From the NCBI GenBank assembly GCA_021789095.1, contig JAJYJX010000110.1, forward strand, positions 1 to 8,629: a stretch of 8,629 nt of DNA. Reading direction: 5' to 3'. The notes under the pieces were generated by a model. That model saw only the letters and a program-made list of their open reading frames with translations. It made no database searches and was not told the DNA's origin. A program made the position numbers and the translations under genes. Below, one piece after another: positions 7,634 to 8,629 of this stretch (position 1 is its first letter; each line of letters starts with the position of its first letter). The stretch is from a bacterium (GTDB taxonomy: Bacteria > JAMCPX01).

Positions 7634-7729
7634 GTGTTTACTTATACGTGTACTTCAAACGTGGAAAGGTTGAGCATTTTTTAAATTACAGAAACATAAT
7701 AAGGACAAATCCTTTTCAAGGGAGGAAGA

Positions 7730-8239
7730 ATGGGAATACTCAGGAAGATAGAGATGTGGAGTGTAAAAATAGAAACTTTTCTTCTTGTATTTATGGTACT
7801 TAGTATTTGCATGCTGGCTCTCATGCAGGTTATTCTGAGAAACTTCTTTTCTTTTGGGTTACTGTGGATTGATAATATCATACGTTTGAGTGTACTATGG
7901 ATGGGTATAATAGGCGCCAGTATTGCTACCAGTTATGAAAAACATTTAAGTATTGATATTTTCTCGAGGTATATCCCTTATCCTTACAATAAATATCTTA
8001 AATCTTTTATAGATATTATTGCAATTGCCGTTTGTGTTATACTGTTTTATGCTTCTATCGGATATGTTAACATGGAAAGAGAAGCCCAGGAACTTATCCA
8101 GGGTACAAATATCCCTTTGTGGATAGGTATAATCATTTTTCCCTTAGGCATGGGACTTATTACACTGAAGTTTATAGCTAAATTCCTGCAGAATATTGAA
8201 AAGAATAGGAATGGAGAAGATAAATGGTCTATTATATAG
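7730..8239 (+). CDS. dctQ: TRAP transporter small permease subunit DctQ
   Basis: Small inner-membrane subunit of a tripartite ATP-independent periplasmic (TRAP) transporter, which pairs with DctM and is driven by an ion gradient. The 169 residues form four hydrophobic helices at about 16-36, 46-66, 88-110 and 127-150, the standard DctQ topology. The signature region is clear: QVILRNFF at 33-40, WIDNIIRLSVLWMGIIGAS at 46-64, and a loop KHLSID at 71-76, matching the family's 'W.dE......vW..flGa......H..iD'. GGAGG at 7721-7725 precedes ATG 7730 by four bases. The stop lies inside dctM, a 16-base overlap that implies translational coupling. The gene is complete and the assignment secure; the substrate is set mainly by the absent binding protein. 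Confidence 0.93.
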   Translation: MGILRKIEMWSVKIETFLLVFMVLSICMLALMQVILRNFFSFGLLWIDNIIRLSVLWMGIIGASIATSYEKHLSIDIFSRYIPYPYNKYLKSFIDIIAIAVCVILFYASIGYVNMEREAQELIQGTNIPLWIGIIIFPLGMGLITLKFIAKFLQNIEKNRNGEDKWSII

Positions 8240-8629
8240 TACTTGCTGTTTTCCTGTTACTCGCCATAATGGGAGAATACCTGTTTGTTGTTGTTGGCGG
8301 CATTACGATTGTATCTTTATACTTAGTTACTAAAATCGGATTTCCGGTAATTTTCGGTGATTTTTACAAACTTGGCATTGCTCCCATATTGCTTGCAATG
8401 CCATATTTTATTTTTGCGGGGTTTATACTCGCGGCAAGCAATTTTCCGAGAAGATTGATAAATTTTACTGATGCTGTCCTTGGATGGCTGCCGGGAGGAT
8501 TTGTAATGGTGGTCGTGATCTCCTATACAATATTTACTCCTTTGAGCGGAGCTTCAAGTATTACAGTTGTTGCTTTGGGAGGAATATTATACGAAGCCCT
8601 TCTTGAGAAAGGATACGATGAAAAGTTTT
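8224..8629 (+). CDS. dctM: TRAP transporter large permease subunit DctM, 5' part only
   Basis: Large inner-membrane, ion-coupled subunit of the TRAP transporter, normally about 430 residues with 12 helices. Only the first 135 codons lie in the window, and the frame stays open to the edge. Recognisable family segments are LLAMPYFIFAGFILAAS (family: 'LLAIPFFILAGxLM'), then RRLINFTDAVLGWLPGG, then PLSGASSITVVALGG (usual form FFGAISGSAVATVAAIG), then LEKGYDEKF. The start is ATG 8224, 16 bases inside dctQ, with GGAG at 8213-8216 seven bases upstream. The SGAS segment differs from the C4-dicarboxylate type and may mark the TatT-associated DctM subgroup; this is my impression and not a computed result. 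Confidence 0.93.
   Translation, partial: MVYYIVLAVFLLLAIMGEYLFVVVGGITIVSLYLVTKIGFPVIFGDFYKLGIAPILLAMPYFIFAGFILAASNFPRRLINFTDAVLGWLPGGFVMVVVISYTIFTPLSGASSITVVALGGILYEALLEKGYDEKF

Noticed and set aside
7662-7676. Sigma-54-like GG...GC pair before dctQ
   Set aside because: The spacing between GG and GC is nine bases rather than the required ten, and the flanking bases do not match the -24/-12 consensus.
7615-7803. A + strand open frame of 62 codons running into the start of dctQ
   Set aside because: It overlaps dctQ in another frame, lacks a ribosome binding site and has a composition unlike a real protein. dctQ has clear family motifs and its own GGAGG.

Overview
The window is one AT-rich bacterial segment in which every gene reads on the + strand. 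From left to right it holds a ribosome-maintenance gene with the tail of an upstream gene, a polytopic GT-C-like glycosyltransferase, two unlike AMP-binding acyl-CoA ligases, and the start of a TRAP transporter locus that runs off the right edge. I see no rRNA, tRNA, CRISPR array, insertion sequence or phage gene, and no intergenic stretch over about 175 bases. A TatT-type lipoprotein beside DctQ and DctM, together with several fatty-acid-type CoA ligases, suggests a Gram-negative, Desulfobacterota (deltaproteobacterial)-like host. This is inference; the sequence has no marker that fixes the taxon.

Region 1-2486: the last 21 codons of an unidentified gene overlap the start of rsmI (16S rRNA C1402 2'-O-methyltransferase). 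rsmI is followed within a few bases by a membrane glycosyltransferase of the PMT/ArnT-like GT-C type, and these three probably share a transcript. Region 2575-4560: an AMP-binding enzyme with two N-terminal membrane helices and departures from consensus in several core motifs. Its better-supported start is a GTG behind a GGAGG box. Region 4717-6543: a fully canonical long-chain fatty acid-CoA ligase with a strong ribosome binding site.

Region 6686-8629: a TatT-family (TRAP-T) outer-membrane-type lipoprotein, then DctQ (small TRAP membrane subunit), then DctM (large TRAP membrane subunit, cut by the window edge). No DctP solute-binding protein lies between TatT and DctQ, although TatT is thought to work with one. 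The gene must be downstream of the window, elsewhere, or missing.

The most interesting reading is functional. A TatT-type TRAP importer, proposed in Treponema to handle hydrophobic ligands, sits directly behind a long-chain acyl-CoA ligase and a second, membrane-anchored ligase. This fits import of a fatty or other hydrophobic carboxylic acid followed by trapping as the CoA thioester. The link rests on gene neighbourhood and family knowledge and is not proven by the sequence.
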